64,000 nucleotides of DNA from Dokdonella_A sp966248875 (GTDB lineage: Bacteria > Pseudomonadota > Gammaproteobacteria > Xanthomonadales > Rhodanobacteraceae): positions 18,072 to 82,071 of the forward strand of contig CBINBI010000005.1 in assembly GCA_966248875.1 (NCBI GenBank). The letters run 5' to 3'. The translations under genes and the position numbers were made by a program. Shown here piece after piece: positions 16,595-25,745 of this stretch. The notes beneath the pieces were generated by a model. It was not told the DNA's origin, ran no database searches, and saw only the letters and a list, made by a program, of their open reading frames with translations. Each line of letters begins with the position of its first letter. Position 1 is the first letter of the stretch.

Positions 16595-17617
16595 TCACCC
16601 GCGCCGCAGCAGCTCACGCAGATCGATGACCGCCGCGTTCGCGCGCGAGATGTAGTTCGCCATCACCAGCGAGTGGTTGGCGAAGAAACCGAACGGCGTG
16701 CCGTTGAGGACGATCGGGCTGCCGAGCGGCTCCTGCGACTCGCGCAACTCGCGGATCACCTGGTCCAGGCTCACCATCGCGTTCTTGTCGCGCAGCACCG
16801 GCGCGAAGTCGATGCGGATCGCCTCGAGCTGCTCGCGCAGCGCCCATGTGTAGCCGCGCGCCTCGTAGAAGTTGTCGTCGATCTCGGTCCATGGCGTCCG
16901 GACGACGCGCGGGCTCGCGGCGGGCGTCGACTGCTGCGCGTTCGGGTCGCCCGCGAGATCGGTGTCGATGCGTTCCTGGCCGACGCTGGCGGAAAGCCGC
17001 TGCGAGAGCGATCCGAGCCGTGTCGAGACCGTGCCGAGGTAGTCGGCAAGATTGTCGGCGCGCGCGAAAAACTGGGCGTCGTGGAGGTCGCTGTCGGCCA
17101 ATCGCGTGAGGTAACGGTCCACGTAGCCGATCGCCTTGCGGTACTGGCGCTCCGAGCTCGGCAGCAGCCAGCGATCGTTCGGCGAATTGAACAGCGGTGC
17201 CGCTTCCCGGAGATCGACGTCCTCGGTCGACTGCGTCTGCGAGCGGCTGAACGCGTTGCGCATCGCGTCGGAGAGATCGCGCGTCGCAACCAGCGCTCCG
17301 AATTCCCAGTTCGGCACATTGTCCATCAGCACGCCGGGCGGCAGCTTGTCGTTGCTGAGATAGCCGCCGCGCTTTTCCAGCAGCGTCTCGGCGCAGCGCA
17401 TCAGCGTCGAGACCGTCACCGAGCCGGCGACGAGCGACTGGTTCTTGGCCGCCACGCGCGCCTGCGCGGTCGAGGCGACGTCGAAATGCGGCGGCTCGTA
17501 ATCCCACCACCACATCAGTGCCAGCACGACCAGCGCATAGACCGCGACGACGATGCCCGCGATCCGCGCTATCCGGCCCCTGCCCGGCTTCGCGGGCGAT
17601 CCCGTGGTGTCCTGCAT
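16595..17617 (-). CDS. DUF2333 family protein
   Basis: A 340-residue protein with one N-terminal membrane anchor (ARIAGIVVAVYALVVLALMWWWDYEPPHFDV) and a long, mostly helical periplasmic part. The segments KRGGYLSNDKLPPGVLMDNVPNWEFGALV and FNSPNDRWLLPSSERQYRKAI match the uncharacterised DUF2333 family of gammaproteobacteria. No catalytic motif is apparent. ATG 17617 is preferred; an in-frame GTG at 17626 is possible. Function unknown. Confidence 0.85.
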   Translation of the reverse strand: MQDTTGSPAKPGRGRIARIAGIVVAVYALVVLALMWWWDYEPPHFDVASTAQARVAAKNQSLVAGSVTVSTLMRCAETLLEKRGGYLSNDKLPPGVLMDNVPNWEFGALVATRDLSDAMRNAFSRSQTQSTEDVDLREAAPLFNSPNDRWLLPSSERQYRKAIGYVDRYLTRLADSDLHDAQFFARADNLADYLGTVSTRLGSLSQRLSASVGQERIDTDLAGDPNAQQSTPAASPRVVRTPWTEIDDNFYEARGYTWALREQLEAIRIDFAPVLRDKNAMVSLDQVIRELRESQEPLGSPIVLNGTPFGFFANHSLVMANYISRANAAVIDLRELLRRG

Positions 17618-17687
17618 TGCCCTCACCCTGCGCCTGGCGCCATGGAATGCACGCCGGCGCGGCCGGCGTTCGCAGGACTATCGTACT

Positions 17688-18263
17688 TCAGTCGTTGCCG
17701 TACTTGCCGGGTGCGGGTTCGCCCTTCTTGCCGAGGTCTTCGAGCATCGTCTTGAGGTCCTCGGCGTGTTCCTCTTCCTTGGCGAGGATCTCCTCCATCA
17801 TGCGCCGGGAGGTGGGATCGTCGTCCCCGAGGTACTGCGCGATCTCGCGGTAGCTGTCGATGGCGATGCGCTCGGCGACGAGGTCCTCCTCGATCATCTC
17901 GACGAGGCTGGAGCCTTCGACGTACTGCGCGTGGCTGCGCGACAGCAGCCCCTCGGGATCGAGATTCGGCTTGCCGTCGAGCTGCGTGATGCGCTCGGCG
18001 ATGCGGTCGGCGTGCTCCTGCTCGTCCGTGGCATGCTCGGCGAACTCGGCCGCGACGGTCTTGGCGTGGATGCCCGAAGCCATGTAGTAGTGGTACTTGT
18101 AGCGCAGGGTGCAGACGATTTCGGTCGCGAGCGCGTCGTTCAGAAGCTTGATGACGGTCTCGCGATCGGCCTTGTAACCCTGCGTCACCGCGCCCTGCTG
18201 GATGTGCTCGCGCGCGCGTTTGCGGATGGTCTCGACGTCGGTGAGAAACGGTTTCGCTGACAT
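17688..18263 (-). CDS. Ferritin-like (bacterioferritin/Dps-type) protein
   Basis: A 191-residue helical protein with ferritin-type diiron ligands: NDALATEIVCTLRYKYHYYM, EFAEHATDEQEHADRIAERI (E-x-x-H), VEMIEEDLVAERIAIDSYRE and MEEILAKEEEHAEDLKTML (E-x-x-H). This set of two carboxylate/His helix pairs points to iron oxidation and storage or protection from peroxide. The closest match is the bacterioferritin-related 'DUF892/DPS-like' proteins of Xanthomonadales. GGAGG sits seven bases before ATG 18263. No bacterioferritin-associated ferredoxin gene is adjacent. Confidence 0.85.
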   Translation of the reverse strand: MSAKPFLTDVETIRKRAREHIQQGAVTQGYKADRETVIKLLNDALATEIVCTLRYKYHYYMASGIHAKTVAAEFAEHATDEQEHADRIAERITQLDGKPNLDPEGLLSRSHAQYVEGSSLVEMIEEDLVAERIAIDSYREIAQYLGDDDPTSRRMMEEILAKEEEHAEDLKTMLEDLGKKGEPAPGKYGND

Positions 18264-18460
18264 GCTGCCTCCGGATCCAGGGGTGAGCGCGGAATCGACA
18301 TCGCGAGGCGTCGATCGACGCGCACGGCGAAGGCCTCCGATCTTAAATCCGGAATATGAACGGGGCTGCAATTTTTCGGGCCCGCAGGAAACGGGCGTCC
18401 CCTCTCCCGCGACGCGGCAGAGGAGACAGCGCGCGAATGCATGGAGAAATCAACCGACAG

Positions 18461-20335
18461 CTACTGCGGCGAATAGACCTCGCCGCCCTTCGCCCGGAAT
18501 TCCGCCGCCTTCTTGGCCATGCCCTCGCTGATCGCAGCGGACTCGTCCACACCGTGCGCCTTCGCGTAGTCGCGCACGTCCTGCGTGATCTTCATCGAGC
18601 AGAACTTCGGACCACACATCGAGCAGAAGTGCGCGGTCTTGTGCGCCTCCTTCGGCAGCGTCTCGTCATGGAATGCCTTGGCCTTCTCGGGATCGAGCGC
18701 GAGGCGGAACTGATCCTCCCAGCGGAACTCGAAGCGGGCCTTCGACAGCGCGTTGTCGCGCGCCTGCGCACCCGGGTGGCCCTTGGCGAGGTCGGCCGCG
18801 TGCGCGGCGATCTTGTACGTGATGATGCCGTCGCGGACGTCCTGCTTGTCCGGCAGCCCGAGGTGCTCCTTCGGCGTCACGTAGCAGAGCATCGCCGTGC
18901 CGAACCAGCCGATCATCGCGGCGCCGATCGCGCTGGTGATGTGGTCGTAGCCGGGTGCGATGTCGGTCGTCAGCGGGCCCAGCGTGTAGAACGGCGCCTC
19001 GGCGCACTTCTCGAGCTGGCGCTCCATGTTTTCCTTGATGAGGTGCATCGGCACGTGGCCCGGACCCTCGATCATGACCTGCACGTCGTGCTTCCACGCA
19101 ATCCGCGTCAGCTCGCCGAGCGTGTCGAGCTCGGCGAACTGCGCCTCGTCGTTCGCGTCGGCGATGGAGCCGGGACGAAGGCCGTCGCCGAGCGAGAACG
19201 CGACGTCGTACGCCTTCATGATCTCGCAGATCTCCTCGAAACGTTCGTAGAGGAACGATTCGCGGTGATGCGCAAGGCACCACTTCGCCATGATCGAGCC
19301 GCCGCGAGAGACGATGCCGGTCACGCGCTTCGCGGTCAGCGGCACGAATGGCAGGCGCACGCCCGCGTGGATCGTGAAGTAATCGACGCCCTGCTCCGCC
19401 TGCTCGATCAGCGTATCGCGGAACAGCTCCCAGGTGAGGTCCTCGGCGACGCCGCCGACTTTCTCCAGCGCCTGATAGATCGGCACCGTGCCGATCGGCA
19501 CCGGCGAATTGCGCAGGATCCACTCGCGCGTCTCGTGGATGTGCTTGCCGGTGGAAAGGTCCATGACGGTGTCGGCGCCCCAGCGGATCGCCCAGACCAT
19601 CTTCTCCACTTCCTCGGCGATCGAGCTCGTCACGGCCGAGTTGCCGATGTTCGCGTTGATCTTCACGAGGAAGTTGCGGCCGATGATCATCGGCTCGGAT
19701 TCGGGATGATTGATGTTCGCCGGAATGATCGCGCGTCCGCGCGCGACCTCGTCGCGCACAAACTCCGGCGTGATCGTCTTCGGCAGCGAGGCACCGAACG
19801 ACTGGCCCGGATGCTGTTTCAGGAGATGCGCCTCGCGGATCGCATCGAGCTTCTGATTCTCGCGGATCGCGACGAACTCCATCTCCGGCGTGACGATGCC
19901 GCGCCGCGCGTAGTGCATCTGGGTGACGTTCGCGCCCGCCTTCGCGCGCCGCGGCTTCGGCAGCGCCGGAAAACGAACGCCGGCAAGCTCGGGCGCGACG
20001 GCGTGACGGCGCGTGAACGGCGACGTGAAGTCGGCGAGCCGTTCCGTGTCGCCGCGCTCGGCGATCCAGCGTGCGCGCAGCGCCGGCAGGCCCGAAGCCA
20101 GATCGGCACGGAACGCGGGATCGGTGTACGGCCCCGAGGTGTCGTAGACGACGAAAGGCGCGTTCTTCTCCGCGCCGAACAGCGACGGCGTGTCGTCGAG
20201 CGCGATCTCACGCATCGGCACGGCGATGTCGTCGCGGCTGCCGCGCACGTGGATCTTGCGCGAGCCTGGGATCGGTCCGGTGACGGTTTCGGAAAGCTCG
20301 GCGGCTTCCCTGAGCAGAGCGGGTACGGCATTCAT
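18461..20335 (-). CDS. thiC: Phosphomethylpyrimidine synthase (radical SAM, thiamine biosynthesis)
   Basis: Converts aminoimidazole ribotide to HMP phosphate, the pyrimidine half of thiamine. The 624-residue protein has the large ThiC N-terminal domain, the core (MEFVAIRENQKLDAIREAHL, FLVKINANIGNSAVTSSIAEE, MVWAIRWGADTVMDLSTG, FTIHAGVRLP) and the C-terminal cluster motif CSMCGPKFCSMKIT (CxxCxxxxC). No residue appears lost. A TPP riboswitch lies in the leader, so thiamine pyrophosphate should repress it. It appears monocistronic; the downstream gene on this strand starts 198 bases away. Confidence 0.98.
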   Translation of the reverse strand: MNAVPALLREAAELSETVTGPIPGSRKIHVRGSRDDIAVPMREIALDDTPSLFGAEKNAPFVVYDTSGPYTDPAFRADLASGLPALRARWIAERGDTERLADFTSPFTRRHAVAPELAGVRFPALPKPRRAKAGANVTQMHYARRGIVTPEMEFVAIRENQKLDAIREAHLLKQHPGQSFGASLPKTITPEFVRDEVARGRAIIPANINHPESEPMIIGRNFLVKINANIGNSAVTSSIAEEVEKMVWAIRWGADTVMDLSTGKHIHETREWILRNSPVPIGTVPIYQALEKVGGVAEDLTWELFRDTLIEQAEQGVDYFTIHAGVRLPFVPLTAKRVTGIVSRGGSIMAKWCLAHHRESFLYERFEEICEIMKAYDVAFSLGDGLRPGSIADANDEAQFAELDTLGELTRIAWKHDVQVMIEGPGHVPMHLIKENMERQLEKCAEAPFYTLGPLTTDIAPGYDHITSAIGAAMIGWFGTAMLCYVTPKEHLGLPDKQDVRDGIITYKIAAHAADLAKGHPGAQARDNALSKARFEFRWEDQFRLALDPEKAKAFHDETLPKEAHKTAHFCSMCGPKFCSMKITQDVRDYAKAHGVDESAAISEGMAKKAAEFRAKGGEVYSPQ

Positions 20336-20436
20336 CGAAAGGCGTCCTGCGGTTCGTGGTTCCGCGCGAAGGATGCGCGGATGCTGCGGGAGATTCGCTC
20401 GAAGCGGAGACGCTCAGGACGCGTGGCGGATGCGCC

Positions 20437-20518
20437 GCGAAGCTTCCCTACGCCGGTGTCAGCCGGATCAGGTTCGAAGGGTGTCTCTCAGCCCGCGTTT
20501 CCGGGCACCCCCGCTTCA
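20437..20518 (-). promoter_or_regulatory. TPP (thi-box) riboswitch
   Basis: Read on the minus strand the segment contains the invariant parts in order: CGGGGGTGCC, GGGCTGAGAG, ACCCTTCGAACCTGATCCGG, and ACCGGCGTAGGGAAGC. It lies about 100 bases upstream of the thiC start, as expected. The rest of the 20336-20680 gap shows no further feature except the ribosome-binding site of the next gene. Confidence 0.95.
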
Positions 20519-20680
20519 GGTGTGCATTCAATCACGTTCGTCCGACGCCGGCCACCACGTCTCGCCCTTCGCGGCGTTCGCGGTTCCCGCACCAGCTGCC
20601 CTCTGCCGCCAGCGGGCGAGGCGAAATGCGCGCAATGATGTGCTCGCCGGTACAGTTCATACTCCACAGGGGAGGCCACG

Positions 20681-21850
20681 ATGAGGATCGCCATCGTCGG
20701 TTACGGCACCGCCGGCCAGGCTGCGGCGATCTTCCTCGCGTGCGATGGCCATGACGTCGAAGTCTTCGAACGCAGCCCTGAGCTGAAACCCGTCGGTGCG
20801 GGATTTCTGCTGCAGCCGACCGGGCTCGGCGTCATGGCCGCGCTCGGGCTTCGCGAAGCCGTGATCGCGCGCGGCGCACGTATCGAGCGGCTGCACGGCG
20901 TGAATGCGGCAGGCCGCATGGTCATGGACATGCGCTACGCCGAGCACGCGCGCGAGAGCTTCGGTCTCGGCATGACGCGCGGCGCGCTGTTCGCACTGTT
21001 GCACACGGCGTGCGTGCACGCGGTCGCGATCCGCACCGGCATCCGCATCGAACGCACCGCCGAGGAAGGCCGCGGGCTGGTCGACGACGCCGGCCACGAG
21101 CATGGCCCGTTCGACCTCATCGTCGCCGCGGACGGCGCGAGCTCGGCGCTGCGCGGCGCGTGCGGCCTCGCACGCCGCGATCCCGTGTATCCCTGGGGCG
21201 CGATGTGGTGCCTCCTGCCCGCCGACGGCTGGCCGCACGCGGCCGAGCTCCGCCAGCGCTACGATGGCACGCGCCGCATGCTCGGCGTACTGCCGGTCGG
21301 CACGCGGCCTGATTTCGCCGGCCGCTGGCTCACGTTCTACTACAGCCTCGCCGGCGCGCGCATCGACGCGTTCGGCGCCGGCGACCTCGCGACGATGCAG
21401 GCCGACGTCGCCGCGCTCTGGCCCGAGCTCGCCGAACGCACATGCACGCTCGTCGACGCGACGCAGCTCAAGCGCGCGCGCTACCGGGATGTCGTGATGA
21501 AGCGGCCGTGGCATGGCCGCACCGTCTTCATCGGCGACGCCGCACACGGCATGAGCCCGCAGCTCGGCCAGGGCGTCAACATGGCGCTGCTCGATGCGGA
21601 GGCTCTCGCGCACGCGTTGCGCACGCACGCGGACGTACCGCATGCGCTTGCGCACTACGCGCGCGCCCGCGCGCGCCATGTCGCGGTGTACCAGACCATC
21701 AGCCGCTGGCTCACGCCTATGTTCCAGTCGGAAAGCCGGCTGCTCGGAAGGCTGCGCGATTCCGTCTTTGGCCCGCTCGGCCGCCTGCCCCTCGCACGCC
21801 GCGAAATGCTCAAGATCCTGACGGGCACCAAGCGGCGCTGGCCGCCGTGA
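20681..21850 (+). CDS. FAD-dependent aromatic-ring-hydroxylase-type monooxygenase
   Basis: A 389-residue flavoprotein monooxygenase of the p-hydroxybenzoate hydroxylase class. MRIAIVGYGTAGQAAAIFLA is the FAD dinucleotide fold, DLIVAADGASSALRGACG the DG motif, and VFIGDAAHGMSPQLGQGVNMALLDAEALA the GD motif that binds the FAD ribose. Substrate is unknown. GGGGAGG stands just before ATG 20681. It is divergent from thiC and no related pathway genes flank it, so it may act alone on a small aromatic or quinone-like compound. Confidence 0.85.
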   Translation: MRIAIVGYGTAGQAAAIFLACDGHDVEVFERSPELKPVGAGFLLQPTGLGVMAALGLREAVIARGARIERLHGVNAAGRMVMDMRYAEHARESFGLGMTRGALFALLHTACVHAVAIRTGIRIERTAEEGRGLVDDAGHEHGPFDLIVAADGASSALRGACGLARRDPVYPWGAMWCLLPADGWPHAAELRQRYDGTRRMLGVLPVGTRPDFAGRWLTFYYSLAGARIDAFGAGDLATMQADVAALWPELAERTCTLVDATQLKRARYRDVVMKRPWHGRTVFIGDAAHGMSPQLGQGVNMALLDAEALAHALRTHADVPHALAHYARARARHVAVYQTISRWLTPMFQSESRLLGRLRDSVFGPLGRLPLARREMLKILTGTKRRWPP

Positions 21851-21937
21851 CTCGCGTTGAATTCAGCAACGAACCGCCGAGTGCCGCCGTCTTGAAATCG
21901 GGCCGGGACCACAAACATCGCGAAAAGGAGGTGCGAC

Positions 21938-22489
21938 ATGGCCATCCTGAAATCTTCCATTCGACGGATGCTTCTCATTGCGAGCGCGCTCGCGATCTCG
22001 AGCGCCACGGCCACGGAACTGCGGCACGCCGGCGACTCGCGCGTGCAGGTCGGCTGGACCGATCCTGCCGACTTCAGCGAAGCCCGGCAGAACTACGGCG
22101 GCGGCCTCGGGCGCCCGTCGCCTGAGGAATGGCTGGGCGATCTCGCGCGGCACCTCGGCCACCGCGCCGAGCGCGTGCTGCCGCAAGGAGAACGTCTGCA
22201 AGTCACGTTCACGAACGTGCAGCGCGCCGGCACGTACGAGCCATGGCGCGGCCCGATGTGGGACGACGTGCGCATCGTCAAGAACATCTATCCGCCGCGC
22301 ATCGATCTCACGTTCACGCTGACCGACGCGAGCGGCGCCGTCATCAAGGAGGGCCGCCGCGAACTGCGCGATCCGGCGTTCCTGCAGCGCGGCACCCTGA
22401 ACGAGACCGACCCGCTCCGGTACGAGAAGCGGATGCTGGACGACTGGCTGAGAAGCGAGTTCGCGGACGCACGCGACACCCGAAGCTGA
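21938..22489 (+). CDS. DUF3016 family exported protein
   Basis: A 183-residue protein with an N-terminal signal peptide (RRMLLIASALAISSATA) and a mature domain starting VQVGWTDPADFSEARQNYGG. The segment DVRIVKNIYPPRIDLTFTLTDASG is characteristic of DUF3016, an uncharacterised periplasmic family of gammaproteobacteria. AAGGAGG lies upstream of ATG 21938. The cupin gene follows 28 bases after the stop, so the pair is probably cotranscribed. Function unknown. Confidence 0.85.
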   Translation: MAILKSSIRRMLLIASALAISSATATELRHAGDSRVQVGWTDPADFSEARQNYGGGLGRPSPEEWLGDLARHLGHRAERVLPQGERLQVTFTNVQRAGTYEPWRGPMWDDVRIVKNIYPPRIDLTFTLTDASGAVIKEGRRELRDPAFLQRGTLNETDPLRYEKRMLDDWLRSEFADARDTRS

Positions 22490-22517
22490 TCGAACGCCAT
22501 CATCGAAGGAGCACCGC

Positions 22518-22931
22518 ATGCGCAATGTGATTCCGGGCATCCTTGCCGTTTCCGCCTTGCTCGCCGGCGCACCGCTTGCGTTCTCCGCCGATGCGCCGCC
22601 CGCGGACGTGAAACCGCTGCTGACCAAGACCCTGCCCGACCTGCCCGGGAAGGAAGTCTCGATGATCACCGTCGAGTACCCGCCCGGCGGTGCCAGCAAG
22701 CCGCACCGCCACGACGCTGACGTGTTCGTCTACGTGCTCGAAGGCGCCGTCGTCATGCAGGTGAAAGGCGGCAAGGAGGTCACGGTGCACGCGGGCGAGA
22801 CGTTCTACGAAGGGCCGACCGACGTGCACAGCGTCTCGCGCAATGCGAGCACGGCCGCGCCGGCGAAATTCCTGGTGTTCTTCATCAAGAAGCAGGGCGC
22901 GCCGGCGACGCGTCCGGTGGAGGGCGCATAG
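22518..22931 (+). CDS. Exported cupin-domain protein
   Basis: A 137-residue single-domain cupin with a signal peptide (MRNVIPGILAVSALLAGAPLAFSA). The metal-site motifs are KPHRHDADVFVYVLEGAVVM (HxH...E) and FYEGPTDVHSVSRN (His of motif 2). Such small periplasmic cupins bind a metal ion and a small ligand; catalytic activity is not evident. It is the last gene of the pair with DUF3016 and is followed by a terminator. Confidence 0.88.
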   Translation: MRNVIPGILAVSALLAGAPLAFSADAPPADVKPLLTKTLPDLPGKEVSMITVEYPPGGASKPHRHDADVFVYVLEGAVVMQVKGGKEVTVHAGETFYEGPTDVHSVSRNASTAAPAKFLVFFIKKQGAPATRPVEGA

Positions 22932-22940
22932 GAAGCAGAG

Positions 22941-22963
22941 GGCGGGCTCCGGCCCGCCTTTTT
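22941..22963 (+). terminator. Rho-independent terminator after the cupin gene
   Basis: Perfect seven-base stem GGCGGGC (22941-22947) / GCCCGCC (22952-22958), loop TCCG, followed by TTTTT. Confidence 0.9.
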
Positions 22964-22991
22964 CTTTCCGGCGTCGCGGTGCTGAAGCCCA

Positions 22992-23912
22992 CTATGGCTG
23001 TTGCGCGATGCCGGGCCGCCAGCCGCTTCGCGCCAGAAATGCCTCGGCGTCGTCGATTGCCAGAATCTCGCGCAGCGCACGCTGCTTGTCCTTCGCTTTC
23101 GTGTAGTACGACTTGACGATGCGGTAGCCGACCCAGTAACCGAGATCGCCCGGCTTCGTCATCGAGCCGTTGTAGAGCCACGCCGAAAGATCGGTCTTGT
23201 CCTCGTCGGCGACGAACGCCGTCTCGATCTCCTTCTCGCGTCCCTGCTCGCGCCACTTGAATCCGGGATAGGCGATGCCACCGGAGATCATCTCGCCGAC
23301 GAACTCGGCCGCACCTTCGACCAGCGATGCCTCGAGCACGGTCGGCTTCTCCCTGTCGTAGAAAACCGGCGCGGCGATTGCCTGCTGCACGTGCGCATAT
23401 TCGTGCGCGATCACGAACACGAAGCGATCCTCGACGTCCGGCTGCATCCAGGACACCGCGCAGAGCGCTTCGAGCCCGATCATGACGCCCGTGCGATCGG
23501 TCGCGCCGACCGGCTTGCCGCGGCCGACCGCGATCGTCACCGGCAGAAACGTGGCCTCGGGATAGAGCTCGCCGAGCTTCGCGAGATCGGCCGCGACGCG
23601 CGCCCGCACCCGCGGCAGCACATCCATGCAGCGCCTTGCATCGGCATACATCCGCGGACGCTTGGCGAGATTCGCAGCGATCGCCTCGCCGGTCACGCGA
23701 CGGATCGCGGCAAGCCGGTGCAGGCCCTGTGAGCCCTTGTCTAGGTAGTCGCGCTGCAGCGCTTCGGCACTCGGATGGCCGCCCGCCGCGTCGTAAACGG
23801 CGTAGAACCGGTTGACATCCTCGATGTGGACATCGGGATGGACCGCCGGTGCCGCGTGGCATGTCGCCACGCACGCCAACGCGCCGCAGAAAATCACCTG
23901 CATTCGTTTCAT
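22992..23912 (-). CDS. Predicted exported zinc metalloprotease (DUF2268-like)
   Basis: The 306-residue protein has a signal peptide (MKRMQVIFCGALACVATCHA) and the zinc-protease motif HEYAHVQQ in FVFVIAHEYAHVQQAIAAP. A downstream glutamate in ASLVEGAAEFVGEMI fits the third zinc ligand of gluzincin-type enzymes. The overall shape resembles the DUF2268 family of predicted Zn-dependent proteases. The mature part also holds several cysteines. Substrate unknown; periplasmic or outer-surface location is inferred from the signal peptide. Confidence 0.75.
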   Translation of the reverse strand: MKRMQVIFCGALACVATCHAAPAVHPDVHIEDVNRFYAVYDAAGGHPSAEALQRDYLDKGSQGLHRLAAIRRVTGEAIAANLAKRPRMYADARRCMDVLPRVRARVAADLAKLGELYPEATFLPVTIAVGRGKPVGATDRTGVMIGLEALCAVSWMQPDVEDRFVFVIAHEYAHVQQAIAAPVFYDREKPTVLEASLVEGAAEFVGEMISGGIAYPGFKWREQGREKEIETAFVADEDKTDLSAWLYNGSMTKPGDLGYWVGYRIVKSYYTKAKDKQRALREILAIDDAEAFLARSGWRPGIAQQP

Positions 23913-24211
23913 GGACCTACACCAAAAAGCATAGGCGATCGTAGGCCGCTTCCGGTGCTGCCCACCTGTGCCAGAACGCCCGTCGGAGCGGAGGGCATGG
24001 TGGCAGCCGTGTCACGTCGATAGAACACGTTGCGGTGGCGCAGATCGGAAACGAACGGCGGCGCGACGGAGTTGGGCCATGCCGTTCGAAGCGCGTTCGC
24101 CTAGTTGGCGCTCTCCTCGACTCGGTGCTCGGCTCGCCGCCGCGCCGCACGCGGGCGATCACTGCCGGACGGCGACAGCCGATTTCGTGTGCTCGTGGCA
24201 CAATCGCGTCC

Positions 24212-25546
24212 ATGGACACCGCCCACCCCGACCTCCACCCGCTCTACGCCGATCACCTCGCCACGCTGAAGTCGCGCGCGGACGCCGCGCTCGCGCGCGC
24301 GGGGCGCGATCACCTCGTCATCGCAGCGGGGCAGCCCCGCATCGCGTTTCTCGACGACAACCCGTATCCGTTCGTCGCGAATCCGTGGTTCAGGCACTGG
24401 CTGCCGGTGACGAAGGCGCCGGGTTCGTGGCTGGTCTACACGCCGGGCAAGAAGCCCAAGCTCATCTATCTCCAGCCGCGCGACTACTGGCACGTCGTCC
24501 CGGAAGCGCCGGCGGGCTACTGGGTGGAGCATTTCGAGATCGTCGTGATCCGCGAGGCCGCGGAGGCGGTGCCGCATCTGCCGAAGGAGCCGATGCGCTG
24601 CGCGATCGTCGGCGAGGACAACGCGGCGGTGGACGCGTTCATTCCGGACAATCCGTCGACGCTGCTGGAACACATGCACTATCACCGCGCGTACAAGACG
24701 CCGTACGAGCTGGCGATGATGCGCGTCGCCAGCAAGATCGGCGCGCGCGCGCACCGCGCCGCCGAGGCTGCGTTCCGCGCGGGCGAGTCGGAATTCGGCA
24801 TCCACATGGCGTATCTCGCGGCGGCGAAGCAGACGGACAACGAGCTGCCGTACGCGAACATCATCGCGCTCAACGAGCACGGCGCGGTGCTGCACTACAG
24901 CGATCTGGACCACGCGCCGCCGGCGCACCTGCACTCGTTCCTGATCGATGCGGGTGCGAGCTTCCACGGCTATGCCAGCGACATCACGCGCACGTACGCC
25001 GGCGCGGGCGCGGACGAGTTCGCGGCGCTCATCGAGGTGGTGGACGCGGCGCAGCGCGGCTTCTGCGCGAAGGTGCGCCCGGGCCAGAGCTATCCCGAAT
25101 TGCACATCCACGCGCATCACGTGCTCGCGGGCATCCTGCACGATCAGGGCTTCATCCGCATGAGCGCGGCAAGCGCGGTGGAATCCGGAGTCTCCTCGGC
25201 GTTCTTTCCGCACGGGCTCGGCCACGGCATCGGGCTGCAGGTGCACGATGTTGCCGGATTCCAGAAGAGCGAAAGCGGCGGCGCGATCCCGAAGCCGCCC
25301 GGCCATCCGTATCTGCGCCTGACGCGCACGCTCGAGCCCGGCATGGTGACGACCATCGAGCCGGGGATCTACTTCATCGACATGCTGCTCGCCGAGCTCA
25401 GGAAGAAACCCGCCGCGAAGGACGTGGCCTGGGACAAGGTGGACGCGTTCCGCAAATACGGCGGCATCCGCATCGAGGACGACGTGGTCTGCACCGAAGG
25501 CGAGCCCGAGAACCTGACGCGGGACGCGTTCGCGATGACGGGCTGA
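24212..25546 (+). CDS. pepQ: Xaa-Pro dipeptidase (M24 family)
   Basis: Splits dipeptides with C-terminal proline and, in this family, can hydrolyse organophosphate esters. The 444-residue protein follows PepQ along its full length. The dinuclear metal ligands are seen as LIDAGASFHGYASDITRTY (two Asp), HGLGHGIGLQVHD (His), TTIEPGIYF (Glu) and IRIEDDVVCTE (Glu). ATG 24212 is chosen over an in-frame extension to 24035 because the family begins close to the YADHLATLKSR helix. The 299 bases upstream, between this gene and the divergent protease gene, hold no other recognisable element. Confidence 0.93.
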   Translation: MDTAHPDLHPLYADHLATLKSRADAALARAGRDHLVIAAGQPRIAFLDDNPYPFVANPWFRHWLPVTKAPGSWLVYTPGKKPKLIYLQPRDYWHVVPEAPAGYWVEHFEIVVIREAAEAVPHLPKEPMRCAIVGEDNAAVDAFIPDNPSTLLEHMHYHRAYKTPYELAMMRVASKIGARAHRAAEAAFRAGESEFGIHMAYLAAAKQTDNELPYANIIALNEHGAVLHYSDLDHAPPAHLHSFLIDAGASFHGYASDITRTYAGAGADEFAALIEVVDAAQRGFCAKVRPGQSYPELHIHAHHVLAGILHDQGFIRMSAASAVESGVSSAFFPHGLGHGIGLQVHDVAGFQKSESGGAIPKPPGHPYLRLTRTLEPGMVTTIEPGIYFIDMLLAELRKKPAAKDVAWDKVDAFRKYGGIRIEDDVVCTEGEPENLTRDAFAMTG

Positions 25547-25745
25547 GGACGTCGCTTTAGCGTTTCCCGCTCCCGCTCGCGGGAACACGCCCGTGAGGAC
25601 ACGCCGCTCCGGCATTCGAAGCGCTCTCATGCGGCCCGGCGCGCCGGATTACAAATGAGTACAGCTGGCGGCATTCCGGGGCGTGGCTTCTTCTATCTTC
25701 CACTAGAATCCCGCTTTCCATCGCCGCTACTCTGGGGAGAGCGAC

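Noticed and set aside
24205..24220. TGGCACAATCGCG upstream of pepQ as a fourth sigma-54 promoter
   Set aside because: The -24 half is perfect but no TTGC lies at the -12 position, and the site is too close to the start codon.
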